Origin: JAOADN01 sp046155885
GTDB taxonomy: Bacteria > Pseudomonadota > Alphaproteobacteria > Rhodobacterales > Rhodobacteraceae
Length of the DNA: 21,894 nucleotides
Assembly: GCA_046155885.1 (NCBI GenBank)
Contig: JBJXFU010000134.1
Coordinates: 1 to 21,894, forward strand
Direction: 5' to 3'
Shown here: piece by piece, positions 8,030-15,336 of the stretch
How the letters are laid out: each line of letters starts with the position of its first letter
How positions within the stretch are numbered: position 1 is the first letter of the stretch
Notes under the pieces: model-generated
Database searches by the model: none
What the model was told of the DNA's origin: nothing
The model's input: the letters and a program-made list of their open reading frames with translations, nothing else
Position numbers and translations under genes: made by a program

Positions 8030-8344
8030 GGTGAACCGATTGTTGCCCGTTCAGGGCCCAATCTCACCGAATCACCGGAACTGCGCCCTTTTTTGGCCTT
8101 GGACCGGCGGCATCTTCATTTGCGTGGGGCGACAGAACGTCGGGAATACGGAAATGAAAATCGCGCTTGTGTTGCTTAACCAGTTCCGTCGTGCCCCCGC
8201 TGAGATCAAGGACGAAAGCTTCGAACGCCGCCTGCGCTCGATGACCTCGCCCGCCACAACCGGCCCGAGGCTCCGCCGGGTGATGCCGCCGTCGGTCTTC
8301 AGCTTCCGCCGCACTGCCGCCACCGCCTGACCGGCACCAAGGGG

Positions 8345-9154
8345 TCAGAACCCCACCGTGACGCCCGGAAGGGCGAGCGCGCGGATCAGTTCGCGCAGCT
8401 CCTGCCGCGCCGCGACGTTCGAGATGTTCAGCTTCTCGACGCCCACGTCGCGCAGGTCGAGCAACGTCAGTCCCCGCGGGAACAGCTCGCGGAAGATCAC
8501 CCGCTCGGAAAACCCCGGCGCCACCCGGAAGCCGATCCGCTTCGACAACTGATCGAGCGCGTCGCCGACCTTCCGCTTGTTGTGCATCTCCTGCGCGCCC
8601 AGCCGGTTCCGAACCACGATCCAGTCGATCGGCTTCAGCCCTGCCTTGGCGCGCAGCTGCCGGGCGCTCCAGACCATCTCCGAATAGATCGACGGGCCGA
8701 TCACCTTGCCCGTCTCCGGGTCGGTCCGGGCCAGCAGGTCGAAGTCGATGAAACTGTCGTTCAAGGGCGTGATCAGCGTGTCGGCCAGCGAATGTGCCAC
8801 CTGGCTCAGCCGGGTATGGCTGCCCGGGCAGTCGATCAGGATGAAATCGACCGAGGTTTCCAGCGCCGCTACGGCCTCTGACAGGCGGTGATCGAAGGCG
8901 TTCTCGCCCGGCGAAAGCCGCCCGGGATCGGCCTCGGGCAGGTCGCGGTACTCAGGCGAGGGCAGCGTCAGCCCCTCGCGCAGCGCATAGGCCAGGCGGT
9001 TCTCGATATAGCGCGCGAAGCTCTTCTGCCGCAGGTCAAGGTCCAGCGCCCCGACCCGGTGGCCCATCCGCGCCAGCGCGGTCGCGACATGCATGCAGGT
9101 CGTGGACTTGCCCGAGCCGCCCTTTTCGTTGCCCACGACGATGATATGCGCCAT
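8345..9154 (-). CDS. mipZ: division-plane positioning ATPase MipZ (ParA/MinD family)
   Basis: 269 residues. The N-terminus MAHIIVVGNEKGGSGKSTTC carries the deviant Walker A box (NEKGGSGKST, residues 9 to 18, with the signature Lys 11). It is followed by ALDLDLRQKSFARYIENR (about 36 to 53), the MipZ form of the region after Walker A', and FILIDCPGSHTRLS, the Walker B region. MipZ is the alphaproteobacterial ATPase that binds ParB near the origins and forms a bipolar gradient inhibiting FtsZ, so placing the division site at midcell. Length and the presence of all boxes indicate an intact gene. It appears monocistronic; the next minus-strand gene upstream ends about 190 bases away. Confidence 0.93.
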   Translation of the reverse strand: MAHIIVVGNEKGGSGKSTTCMHVATALARMGHRVGALDLDLRQKSFARYIENRLAYALREGLTLPSPEYRDLPEADPGRLSPGENAFDHRLSEAVAALETSVDFILIDCPGSHTRLSQVAHSLADTLITPLNDSFIDFDLLARTDPETGKVIGPSIYSEMVWSARQLRAKAGLKPIDWIVVRNRLGAQEMHNKRKVGDALDQLSKRIGFRVAPGFSERVIFRELFPRGLTLLDLRDVGVEKLNISNVAARQELRELIRALALPGVTVGF

Positions 9155-9341
9155 GTTCCCGTCCGTTCCGATCGCGGGCCGTGCCGCCAGCTTCCAGCGG
9201 CTTTACAGGCTTCCCTTACCGTCGCGCAAGGACAGCCGTTGCCTGCGCCGCCGCGCGACCCTCATCGCTCCCTTGCAGATGCTCTTCGGTCCCTGAGGCG
9301 ACGAGCGTCCGCACGGAAGCGGAAAGCACAAGGGCAGGGGC

Positions 9342-9758
9342 TCAGGAAACCGGCTGCCAGCACCGCACCTGCGGGCGTTCGCAGCGCACCACGGGCCAGT
9401 CCGTCCGGCCCCAGCAGTACCCCTCTGCGGTAAACCGCATGATCCAGATCGGCAGACCGCCGTCATCGGTGCGGCGGCTCTCACCCTCCAGCCGCAGGAC
9501 CAGCTCGCCCTGGCGCGCCTCGAGCAGGTCGTACCGCTCGCCCGTCCGCAGCCGGCCGGAAGCGTCCATCGCGGGTTTCGACCAGATCAGAAACGCATGC
9601 GGCGGGCTGGGCAGAAAGCTCAACTCATGCGGGTTCTCGGCGCAGGACAGGGCACGGTCGGCCGCGTCGCCGTAAAGCCCCGCCACGCCGTCCGGAACCG
9701 GCGCCGCTGCGGCGGGACCGGCGGCAAGGGCAAGGCAGAGGGTGATCGCGCCGCGCAT
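9342..9758 (-). CDS. small secreted or periplasmic protein, unknown
   Basis: 138 residues. The N-terminus MRGAITLCLALAAGPAAAAP is a typical Sec signal peptide with an AxA cleavage site near residue 18 or 19. The mature part has several cysteines and the stretch GLYGDAADRALSCAEN. A small beta-rich region, including LVLRLEGESRR and GGLPIWIMRFTAEGYCWGR, follows. I recognise no family. It is divergently arranged with the EamA transporter gene on the other strand, with about 120 bases between their starts. Confidence 0.7.
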   Translation of the reverse strand: MRGAITLCLALAAGPAAAAPVPDGVAGLYGDAADRALSCAENPHELSFLPSPPHAFLIWSKPAMDASGRLRTGERYDLLEARQGELVLRLEGESRRTDDGGLPIWIMRFTAEGYCWGRTDWPVVRCERPQVRCWQPVS

Positions 9759-9878
9759 GGCCCGACTATGCCGCCCGCCAGGGGCAGGGCCAAATCAAAT
9801 CGCGCCCCCCGACAGCCGCCTCTTCCGCCATCCTGGGCCTTGCGGGGCAGGGAGGGCTTGTGGAACAGCTTGCCGGAC

Positions 9879-10793
9879 ATGCCTTCACCCGAACTTCCCG
9901 CCCCCGCCGCGCGCTCCGGCAACGGACCGCTCGGCATCGCCTTCGCCGTGGCCGCGGTGATGGTCTTCGCGACCGGCGACGTGGCGACGAAATACCTGAT
10001 GCTGCGCTATGACGTGGCCTTCGTCGTCGCCGTCCGCTACCTCGTCAACCTGGCGCTTCTGCTCGCGGTCCTCGGCCCCCGCCACGGCCGCGCGCTGATC
10101 CGGACACGGCGGACCAGGATGGTGCTCTTCCGCGCCGCCTGCCTGGTCTCGGCCTCGCTGACGATGGGCCTGGCGCTGCAGACGATGCCGGTCGGCGAAA
10201 CCATCGCGATCATCTACCTCGCGCCCTTCGGCGTGATGGCCCTCGCCGTCCTCTTCCTCGGCGAACGTGTCAGCCCGCTCGGCTGGGCCTGCGCGGCGGT
10301 CGCGTTCGCCGGCGTCCTTCTGATCGTGCGTCCCGGATCGGCGCTCGCACCCCTCGGCGTCGTCTTCGCGCTGATGACGGCGCTCGCGTCGGTCGGCTAC
10401 AACTTCCTCTCGCGCAGCCTCGCCGCCACCGAATCGACCGCCGCGCTCCTCTTCGTCACCGCGCTTGTCGGCTCGGCCGCCTTCTGCCTCACGGCGCCCT
10501 TCACCTGGACCGGCCGGCTGCCGGGCGGCTTCGACAGCCTCGTCATGCTGGCGCTCGGGGTCATCGCGACGCTGGGGCATTTCCTTTTCACCGCCGCCTT
10601 CCGCGAAGCGCCGGCTTCGGTCCTCGCGCCGATCAACTACGTGCATCTCGTCTTCGCGGCGATCCTCGGCTGGGCCTTCTTCGCCCATGTCCCAGACGGG
10701 CCGACCCTGGCCGGCATGGGACTCGTCGTGGCGGCGGGCGCGATCTCGGCGCTCCGGCCCGCCCGGCCGCCCGTGGCCGAGCCGGTCCCCTGA
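9879..10793 (+). CDS. EamA (DMT superfamily) transporter
   Basis: About 304 residues with roughly ten hydrophobic segments, the first at about 14 to 36, arranged as two EamA repeats of five. Typical signs are PVGETIAIIYLAPFGVMALA with LGERVSPLGWACAAVAFAGV at the end of repeat one, and APINYVHLVFAAILGWAFF in repeat two. This inner-membrane family exports or imports metabolites such as amino acids; the substrate cannot be read from sequence. ATG 9879 starts directly before the first helix. A TTG at 9870 is better placed relative to the GGAGGG at 9851-9856 and is an alternative start. The gene converges on rpmE and shares a terminator with it. Confidence 0.87.
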   Translation: MPSPELPAPAARSGNGPLGIAFAVAAVMVFATGDVATKYLMLRYDVAFVVAVRYLVNLALLLAVLGPRHGRALIRTRRTRMVLFRAACLVSASLTMGLALQTMPVGETIAIIYLAPFGVMALAVLFLGERVSPLGWACAAVAFAGVLLIVRPGSALAPLGVVFALMTALASVGYNFLSRSLAATESTAALLFVTALVGSAAFCLTAPFTWTGRLPGGFDSLVMLALGVIATLGHFLFTAAFREAPASVLAPINYVHLVFAAILGWAFFAHVPDGPTLAGMGLVVAAGAISALRPARPPVAEPVP

Positions 10794-10811
10794 ACCCGCC
10801 ACCCGGAAACG

Positions 10812-10840
10812 AAAAGGCGCGCCACCCGGGCGCGCCTTTG
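10812..10840. terminator. bidirectional intrinsic terminator
   Basis: An 11-bp perfect stem, AAAGGCGCGCC / GGCGCGCCTTT, around a 5-base loop (ACCCG). It lies between the convergent EamA gene and rpmE. The A-run on one side and T-run on the other suit termination in both directions. Confidence 0.85.
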
Positions 10841-10860
10841 CCTTACGCAGCCTTGGGTCC

Positions 10861-11082
10861 TCAGAACCCCAGGCCCGCGTACTTGTTCTTGAACTTCGAT
10901 ACGCGCCCGCCGGTGTCCATCAGCTTCGCCGTCTGGCCGGTCCAGGCAGGGTGCGACAGGGGGTCGATGTCCAGCGACATGCTGTCGCCTTCCTTGCCCC
11001 AGGTGGTTCGGGTGCGGAAGGTGGTGCCATCGGTCATCTTGACCTCGATGGTGTGGTACTCGGGATGAATGCCCTTTTTCAT
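10861..11082 (-). CDS. rpmE: 50S ribosomal protein L31
   Basis: 73 residues, beginning MKKGIHPEYHTIEVKMTDG and ending KLMDTGGRVSKFKNKYAGLG-F, the full family pattern. There are no cysteines, so this is the zinc-free (C-minus) form usual in alphaproteobacteria, not the CxxC form. A GGAG lies about nine bases before the ATG. It is the last gene of the ffh to rpmE cluster, five bases after rplS, and is followed by the hairpin terminator. Confidence 0.95.
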   Translation of the reverse strand: MKKGIHPEYHTIEVKMTDGTTFRTRTTWGKEGDSMSLDIDPLSHPAWTGQTAKLMDTGGRVSKFKNKYAGLGF

Positions 11083-11087
11083 CGCGC

Positions 11088-11462
11088 CTACTCCGCCTTT
11101 TCCTTGTAGTTGCCGACTTCCGCGATCCGCGCCGATTTGCCCCGGCGGTCACGCAGATAGTAAAGCTTGGCGCGCCGGACGCGGCCGCGGCGGACCACCT
11201 CGATCGCCTCGATGTTGGTCGAGTAAAGCGGAAACACCCGCTCCACGCCCTCGCCGAACGAAATCTTGCGCACGGTGAACGAGGCCGAGATCGTCGCGCC
11301 CCCCTTGCGGCCGATCACCACGCCTTCGTAGTTCTGGACGCGCGAGCGCGTGCCTTCGGTGACCTTGTAGCCCACCCGGACGGTATCGCCCGCCTTGAAG
11401 TCCGGTATCTTCTTGCCGAGCGCCGCGATCTGTTCGGCCTCGAGCGTCGCGATGAGGTCCAT
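11088..11462 (-). CDS. rplS: 50S ribosomal protein L19
   Basis: 124 residues. The signatures are GDTVRVGYKVTEGTRSRVQN, YEGVVIGRKGG, FTVRKISFGEGVERVFPLYS and RRAKLYYLRDRRGKSARI, all in the family order. L19 lies at the interface between the subunits. AGGAG sits six bases before the ATG. The gene follows trmD by 49 bases, the standard rpsP-rimM-trmD-rplS order. Confidence 0.96.
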   Translation of the reverse strand: MDLIATLEAEQIAALGKKIPDFKAGDTVRVGYKVTEGTRSRVQNYEGVVIGRKGGATISASFTVRKISFGEGVERVFPLYSTNIEAIEVVRRGRVRRAKLYYLRDRRGKSARIAEVGNYKEKAE

Positions 11463-11511
11463 CGCCGTCTCCTATTTGTGCCCGCCGTTCTCGGCGGTGG
11501 TTTGCGCGGCC

Positions 11512-12351
11512 TCAGAGCTCTCGGTCTTCATCCGGGTCCCTACCGGCTTTCGCCGCGTACGCCCGCCAGAGATCAGGTCGTCGTTCCTTGGTCAGCCTTT
11601 CGGCCATCTCCCGCCGCCAGTCGGCGATCCTGCCGTGATGCCCGGAAAGAAGAACCTCCGGTATCTCACGGCCCTCCCAGACGGCGGGTTTCGTGTACTG
11701 CGGGGCCTCCAGAAGCCCGTCCGAAAAGGATTCCTCTTCGACCGACGCCTGATTCCCGAGCACGCGGGGTATAAGGCGCACCGCCGCGTCGATCAAGGCC
11801 TGCGCCGCGATCTCGCCGCCGGTCAGGACATAGTCGCCCGCCGACACTTCCTGAACCTCGAAGTGATCCAGCACCCGCTGGTCCACCCCCTCGAACCGCC
11901 CGCAAAGCAGCGTGACGCCCGCTGCCCCGGCCCAGGCGTGCGCGGTGGCCTGGGTGAAGGGCCGCCCGCGCGGGGAAAGATAGACCACCGGCCAGAGCGC
12001 CCGGTCGGCGGGGGTCCCCGCGGCCGCCACCTTCAGCGCGCGCGCCACGATGTCCGCCCGCAGCACCAGCCCCGCCCCGCCTCCGGCCGGGTTGTCGTCC
12101 ACCTTCCGGTGTTTCCCTTCGCCAAAGGCGCGCAGGTCGATGGCGTCAAGCGCCCAAAGCCCCATGTCCAGCGCCTTGCCGGTGAGCGACAGGCCAAGCG
12201 TGCCGGGGAAGGCCTCGGGGAAGAGCGTGATCACCTTGGCCGTCCAGGCCCCGGCTATGCGGAGCGGGCCGTCCAGCAGGTCGCGCGGGGTAGGCGACAG
12301 GGTGACAGCGACGCGGCCGTGCGAGCGGGGTTTGGGCGCGTCGTCGGTCAT
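11512..12351 (-). CDS. trmD: tRNA (guanine-37-N1)-methyltransferase TrmD
   Basis: 279 residues. Trefoil-knot SPOUT enzyme that methylates N1 of G37 in tRNAs using S-adenosylmethionine, preventing frameshifts. Visible blocks: WTAKVITLFPEAFPGTLG (from about 36), DDNPAGGGAGLVLRADI (about 85 to 101), LLCGRFEGVDQRVLDHF (about 148 to 164), and the knot GDYVLTGGEIAAQALIDA (about 172 to 189). Last come PRVLGN and YTKPAVWEGREIPEVLLSGH. About 35 residues precede the usual start, an extension I associate with Rhodobacterales TrmD. The gene begins 13 bases after rimM ends, with a weak ribosome binding site, so coupling is likely. Confidence 0.95.
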   Translation of the reverse strand: MTDDAPKPRSHGRVAVTLSPTPRDLLDGPLRIAGAWTAKVITLFPEAFPGTLGLSLTGKALDMGLWALDAIDLRAFGEGKHRKVDDNPAGGGAGLVLRADIVARALKVAAAGTPADRALWPVVYLSPRGRPFTQATAHAWAGAAGVTLLCGRFEGVDQRVLDHFEVQEVSAGDYVLTGGEIAAQALIDAAVRLIPRVLGNQASVEEESFSDGLLEAPQYTKPAVWEGREIPEVLLSGHHGRIADWRREMAERLTKERRPDLWRAYAAKAGRDPDEDREL

Positions 12352-12364
12352 GTCGGCATGCCGC

Positions 12365-12904
12365 TCACCGGCCCGGCTCCCCCGCCGTTTCCTCGGGCGG
12401 GTCGGCGATGATGCGGCGGACGGTCAGGTCCACGGTCGGAACGATGGCGCGGGTGAAGGATAGCAGCAGCGTGCGGCCCCCTTCGCCGGGCATCACTTCC
12501 AAAATGTCTCCGGCGCCGTGGTTGTGGACGGCCAGAACCCGGCCCAGCGTCGCCCCGCCGGTATCGAGCACGGTCAGCCCGATCAGGTCGGCGTGATAGA
12601 ATTCGTCGTCGGGCAAGGACGGCAGCCGGTCGCGGTCGGCGTAAAGCGACACGCCGCGCAGGGCGTCGGCCTCTTCCTTCGTGCCCACCCCGCCCAGCCG
12701 CGCGGCCAGGCCGCCCGGAATGGCGCGGGTGATGCGGACGGTGAAGGGCCGCCCGCCATCTTCGGTGTACAAGGGCGCATACGCGGCGATCGCCGCCGGA
12801 TCGGCGCAGAAGCTTTTCAGACGGACCTCGCCCTTCACGCCGAAGGCACCGGCGATGGCCCCCACGCAGATGCGGTGGGCGGTGGCGGGGTCCGGCTTCG
12901 TCAT
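12365..12904 (-). CDS. rimM: 16S rRNA processing / 30S maturation factor RimM
   Basis: 179 residues. The N-terminal RimM domain starts ICVGAIAGAFGVKGEVRLKS (about 12 to 31) and contains GVGTKEEADALRG. The PRC-barrel follows, with DDEFYHADLIGLTV, GRVLAVHNHGAGDILEV and a closing IVPTVDLTVRRII. RimM binds S19 and helps mature the 30S head. Its ATG overlaps the TGA of the upstream EVE-domain gene (ATGA), so the two are translationally coupled. Confidence 0.94.
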   Translation of the reverse strand: MTKPDPATAHRICVGAIAGAFGVKGEVRLKSFCADPAAIAAYAPLYTEDGGRPFTVRITRAIPGGLAARLGGVGTKEEADALRGVSLYADRDRLPSLPDDEFYHADLIGLTVLDTGGATLGRVLAVHNHGAGDILEVMPGEGGRTLLLSFTRAIVPTVDLTVRRIIADPPEETAGEPGR

Positions 12905-13326
12905 GGCTCGCGCCCCAGCATGGCGCGGGCGATCCGCTCATAGTCCTCGCGGCTGATCTTGAAGCCGCCCTGGCGGAACGCCATGCCCCAGTGCGCCTTG
13001 TCCTTGACGAAGCCAAGCTCGTCGATCAGCGGCCGCACGCCCACCTCTCCCACCGGGTCGAACACCGCGTCCCGCGCCCAGGAAAGGCCCTCGGCCCCCA
13101 TGAACGCCCGCTGACAGGGCGCTTCGCCCGTCACCGTGGCATGGGCGACGAAGGCCTGCACCGGCTCGCCGTCGAATTCCGACTTCGGCGCGTAGAAGAT
13201 CACGCGGTCGCCGGGGTTCAGCCGCTGCACGGCGGATTCGCGGCCGTGGCTGAAGGCCACGAACCCCTCCTGCGCGGCATGTGCCACCTGCGCGCGGTGG
13301 GCGACGCCGATATAGTAGCCTGCCAT
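12901..13326 (-). CDS. EVE domain protein (UPF0310 type)
   Basis: 141 residues covering one EVE (PUA-like) domain: the start MAGYYIGVAHRAQVAHAAQE, GDRVIFYAPKSEFDGEPVQA, FVAHATVTGE and a C-terminal GMAFRQGGFKISREDYERIA. Family knowledge: EVE domains are related to YTH and PUA folds, and some bind modified bases in DNA or RNA. The physiological role of single-domain versions is not settled. The gene starts 15 bases after rpsP and overlaps rimM by four bases, so it is inside the ribosomal operon. An RNA-linked role would fit this context, but that is inference. Confidence 0.85.
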   Translation of the reverse strand: MAGYYIGVAHRAQVAHAAQEGFVAFSHGRESAVQRLNPGDRVIFYAPKSEFDGEPVQAFVAHATVTGEAPCQRAFMGAEGLSWARDAVFDPVGEVGVRPLIDELGFVKDKAHWGMAFRQGGFKISREDYERIARAMLGREP

Positions 13327-13341
13327 GTCCTCAGCCCCGGA

Positions 13342-13770
13342 TCACTCCGAGACTGCTTCGGCGGGCGCTGCTTCGGCAGGGGCTGCTTCGACGGGGGCTG
13401 CCTCGGGCGCCGCCACGGCCTCGGGTGCAGGGGCGGCGGCCTTCTTCGCCCGCTCGTCGGCGCGCTTCGTCGCCTTGTCGCCCGGCACTGCCCGCTTGGG
13501 GTTGTTCCGCTCCGCCTTCGGCCGCGCCCCGGCGGCTTCCAGCATCCGCGCGATCCGGTCGGTCGGCTGCGCGCCAAGGCCCAACCAGTGGTTCACCCGC
13601 TCGATGTCCATCTTCACCCGGTCCTCGCTGTCCTTCGGCAGAAGCGGGTTGTAGGTGCCGAGCTTCTCGATGAAGCGGCCGTCGCGCGGCATCCGGCTGT
13701 CGGCGGCGACGATGGAATAGAACGGGCGCTTGTTGGAACCGCCGCGGGCGAGACGGATTTTCATGGCCAT
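13342..13770 (-). CDS. rpsP: 30S ribosomal protein S16
   Basis: 142 residues. The S16 core is MKIRLARGGSNKRPFYSIVA, DSRMPRDGRFIEKLGTYNPL and RVNHWLGLGAQPTDRIARML. AAGGAG lies about nine bases before the first ATG, so MAMK is the favoured start; the second ATG at 13764 is the alternative. The S16 core usually needs only about 80 to 90 residues. Here about 45 more form an Ala/Glu/Pro tail of the type AAPVEAAPAEAAPAEA, encoded by imperfect short repeats at about 13350 to 13410. Such tails are common in alphaproteobacterial S16. Confidence 0.95.
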   Translation of the reverse strand: MAMKIRLARGGSNKRPFYSIVAADSRMPRDGRFIEKLGTYNPLLPKDSEDRVKMDIERVNHWLGLGAQPTDRIARMLEAAGARPKAERNNPKRAVPGDKATKRADERAKKAAAPAPEAVAAPEAAPVEAAPAEAAPAEAVSE

Positions 13771-13819
13771 GTCGGTTTCTCCTTGGATATGGCGTTGGTA
13801 GGATGCGTGCTCGCACCCA

Positions 13820-14116
13820 TCATCGTTGCAGTTTCTCGTGGTGACGGATGACCTCCGAGATGATGAAGGTCAGGAATTTCGTGGCCAGCCCCGGATCGAG
13901 GTCGGCTTCCCTGGCAAGCGCTTCGAGCCGCGCCATCTGCGTCGCCTCGCGCAGCGGGTCCGAAGGCGGCAGGCCGTGCTCGGCCTTCAGCCGCCCCACC
14001 GCCTGCGTTTCCTTGAACCGCTCGGCCAGCGTATAGACAAGGATCGCGTCGAGCCGGTCGATCGAGGCGCGGTGCTCGCGCAGAAGCTCGGCCGCGCGGG
14101 CCGCCATGTCGGTCAT
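13820..14116 (-). CDS. chorismate mutase (AroQ type)
   Basis: 98 residues, all helical. REHRASIDRLDAILVYTLAE (about 13 to 32) and RFKETQAVGRLKAEHGLPPSDP (about 33 to 54) are the first two AroQ helices with the conserved R..ID..D......R and K. The C-terminus reads FLTFIISEVIRHHEKL. It converts chorismate to prephenate on the route to phenylalanine and tyrosine. The ATG overlaps the TGA of the preceding acetyltransferase gene by four bases. It lies 49 bases before rpsP, the usual Rhodobacterales arrangement. Confidence 0.9.
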   Translation of the reverse strand: MTDMAARAAELLREHRASIDRLDAILVYTLAERFKETQAVGRLKAEHGLPPSDPLREATQMARLEALAREADLDPGLATKFLTFIISEVIRHHEKLQR

Positions 14117-14724
14117 GTCCGCTTCCCCCGCATCGCACCGTCCGCTCCGCGCCCGCCTGCGGCACCGTGCCGCCAGACCGTCAGCCCGGGATCGCCGATC
14201 AGGGCTTCGAGTTCCGGGTCACGGCGCGCGCCCAGGCGCTCCGCGATCCGCACCGACCCCAGGTTGCCGGCGTCGATGTAGCTGACGACGCGGCCCTCGC
14301 CCAGTTGCGCGAAGGCATGAGCCCGCATTGCGTGCGCCGCTTCGCTGGCGTAGCCTTGGCCCTCGGCCCCGGCGCTCAGCGCCCAGCCCAGTTCCGGCTC
14401 CGGATCCCCGAACTCTTGCCAGAAGTAGCCGAAGCCGACGATAGCCCCGTCGCTCCGCCGTTCCATCGTCCAAAGCCCCAGTCCGCGCAGGACCCAGCCG
14501 GCGGCCGCCTGGGTGAAATCGGCCCAGGCACCCTCGCGGTCATAAGGGCCGTCCATGTACACCGCGCGCTCCGACATGAAGATCGCGGCATAGGCCCCGA
14601 AATCCGTCACCTGCGGCGCCCGCAGTCGCAGCCGGTCGGTTTCAAGCACCGGCACGACGGCCCGCACCGACGCCGCCAGCGCCTCGCACGGCCCCTCCAG
14701 GGGCGACTCCCAGGGATGTGTCAT
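14113..14724 (-). CDS. GNAT family N-acetyltransferase (RimJ/RimL-like)
   Basis: 203 residues. The N-terminal strand VPVLETDRLRLRAPQVTDF (about 25 to 43) is the usual GNAT beta-1. The substrate-side PELGWALSAGAEGQGYASEA contains the acetyl-CoA pyrophosphate-binding motif (EGQGYASEA). DAGNLGSVRIAERLGARRD is the closing N..S...AE.LGA signature of the RimJ/L subgroup. The acetyl acceptor is unknown. It overlaps both neighbours by ATGA, being the second of two adjacent acetyltransferase genes that precede chorismate mutase. Confidence 0.9.
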   Translation of the reverse strand: MTHPWESPLEGPCEALAASVRAVVPVLETDRLRLRAPQVTDFGAYAAIFMSERAVYMDGPYDREGAWADFTQAAAGWVLRGLGLWTMERRSDGAIVGFGYFWQEFGDPEPELGWALSAGAEGQGYASEAAHAMRAHAFAQLGEGRVVSYIDAGNLGSVRIAERLGARRDPELEALIGDPGLTVWRHGAAGGRGADGAMRGKRT

Positions 14725-15290
14725 GCCGGCTTCCCCGCCACCCCGGCCGATCCCCCAAATGCCGGATGCCGCCAGACCTCGGTCGAGTCGTCGGGCTCGC
14801 CGAAATCCGGAACCGCCCCGCCCGCGTCGCGCTCGGCTCCCATCCGGCGGGCCAGCGCCTGCGACCGCGCGTTGCCCCGGTCAATATAGCTCACCGCGCC
14901 GACCCAGCCGAGCACGCGCCCGGCCCAGTCCCGCGCCGCACAGGCCGCCTCGAAGGCATAGCCTCTGCCCTCGGCGGCAGGGTCCCAGACCGACCAGCCG
15001 ATCTCGTGCTCGGGCCAGCCCTCGGGGAACCACGGGCCCGCCATGCCGAGCGGCCGGTCTGGGGCCGACGTCTCCGAAAAGATGAACATCCCGAACCCGC
15101 GGTGCACCCAGTGCCCGGTCAGATGGCACATCGCCCGCCAGGCCAGCGCGCGGGTCATCGGCCCGCCGATGTGACGCGCACGTTCCGACCCCGCGAAGTC
15201 CGCCCACGGCGGGAAGTCCCCCGCACGCGGCGCGCGCAGGACCATGCGGGCGGTGGTCAGGACAGGGGTGCCGGACAAGGGGAAGCTCAT
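14721..15290 (-). CDS. GNAT family N-acetyltransferase (RimJ/RimL-like), second copy
   Basis: 189 residues from the ATG at 15290. The frame is open further up into ffh, but MSFPLSGTPVLTTARMVLRA is the natural family start. Key parts are VLTTARMVLRAPRAGDF, HEIGWSVWDPAAEGRGYAFE with the acetyl-CoA loop, and DRGNARSQALARRMGAERD. It is similar in plan to the next gene (14113-14724), but the two differ widely in sequence, so they are old paralogues rather than a recent duplication. It lies 46 bases after ffh and overlaps the next gene by four bases. Confidence 0.88.
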   Translation of the reverse strand: MSFPLSGTPVLTTARMVLRAPRAGDFPPWADFAGSERARHIGGPMTRALAWRAMCHLTGHWVHRGFGMFIFSETSAPDRPLGMAGPWFPEGWPEHEIGWSVWDPAAEGRGYAFEAACAARDWAGRVLGWVGAVSYIDRGNARSQALARRMGAERDAGGAVPDFGEPDDSTEVWRHPAFGGSAGVAGKPA

Positions 15291-15336
15291 GCCGGTCCCC
15301 GCCGTGCCGCCGCCGCCATTCCGGAACGCGCGCGCA

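Larger units (their letters stand above)
6761..8344. other. long stretch without a supported gene
   Basis: Several short open frames exist on both strands (for example 6947-7141 minus, 7253-7507 minus, 7380-7835 minus, 7442-7816 plus, 8028-8330 plus and 8072-8323 minus). None gives a recognisable protein, most overlap each other, and none has a convincing ribosome binding site. I saw no tRNA-like T-arm or rRNA sequence. A hairpin at 7220-7239, three 21-bp tandem repeats at 7740-7802 and a 49-codon frame at 7880-8029 are listed separately. The stretch separates the mobile-DNA debris from the core genes and may itself be decayed DNA. Confidence 0.5.

Noticed and set aside
8028..8330. Open frames on both strands at 8028-8330 and 8072-8323 next to mipZ
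   Set aside because: They overlap antiparallel, neither has a recognisable domain, and neither has a good ribosome binding site. I could not choose between them or support either.
9885..10802. A 305-codon minus-strand open frame opposite the EamA gene
   Set aside because: Its translation is a charged low-complexity string rich in R, E, D, G and H, typical of the antisense of a hydrophobic GC-rich gene.
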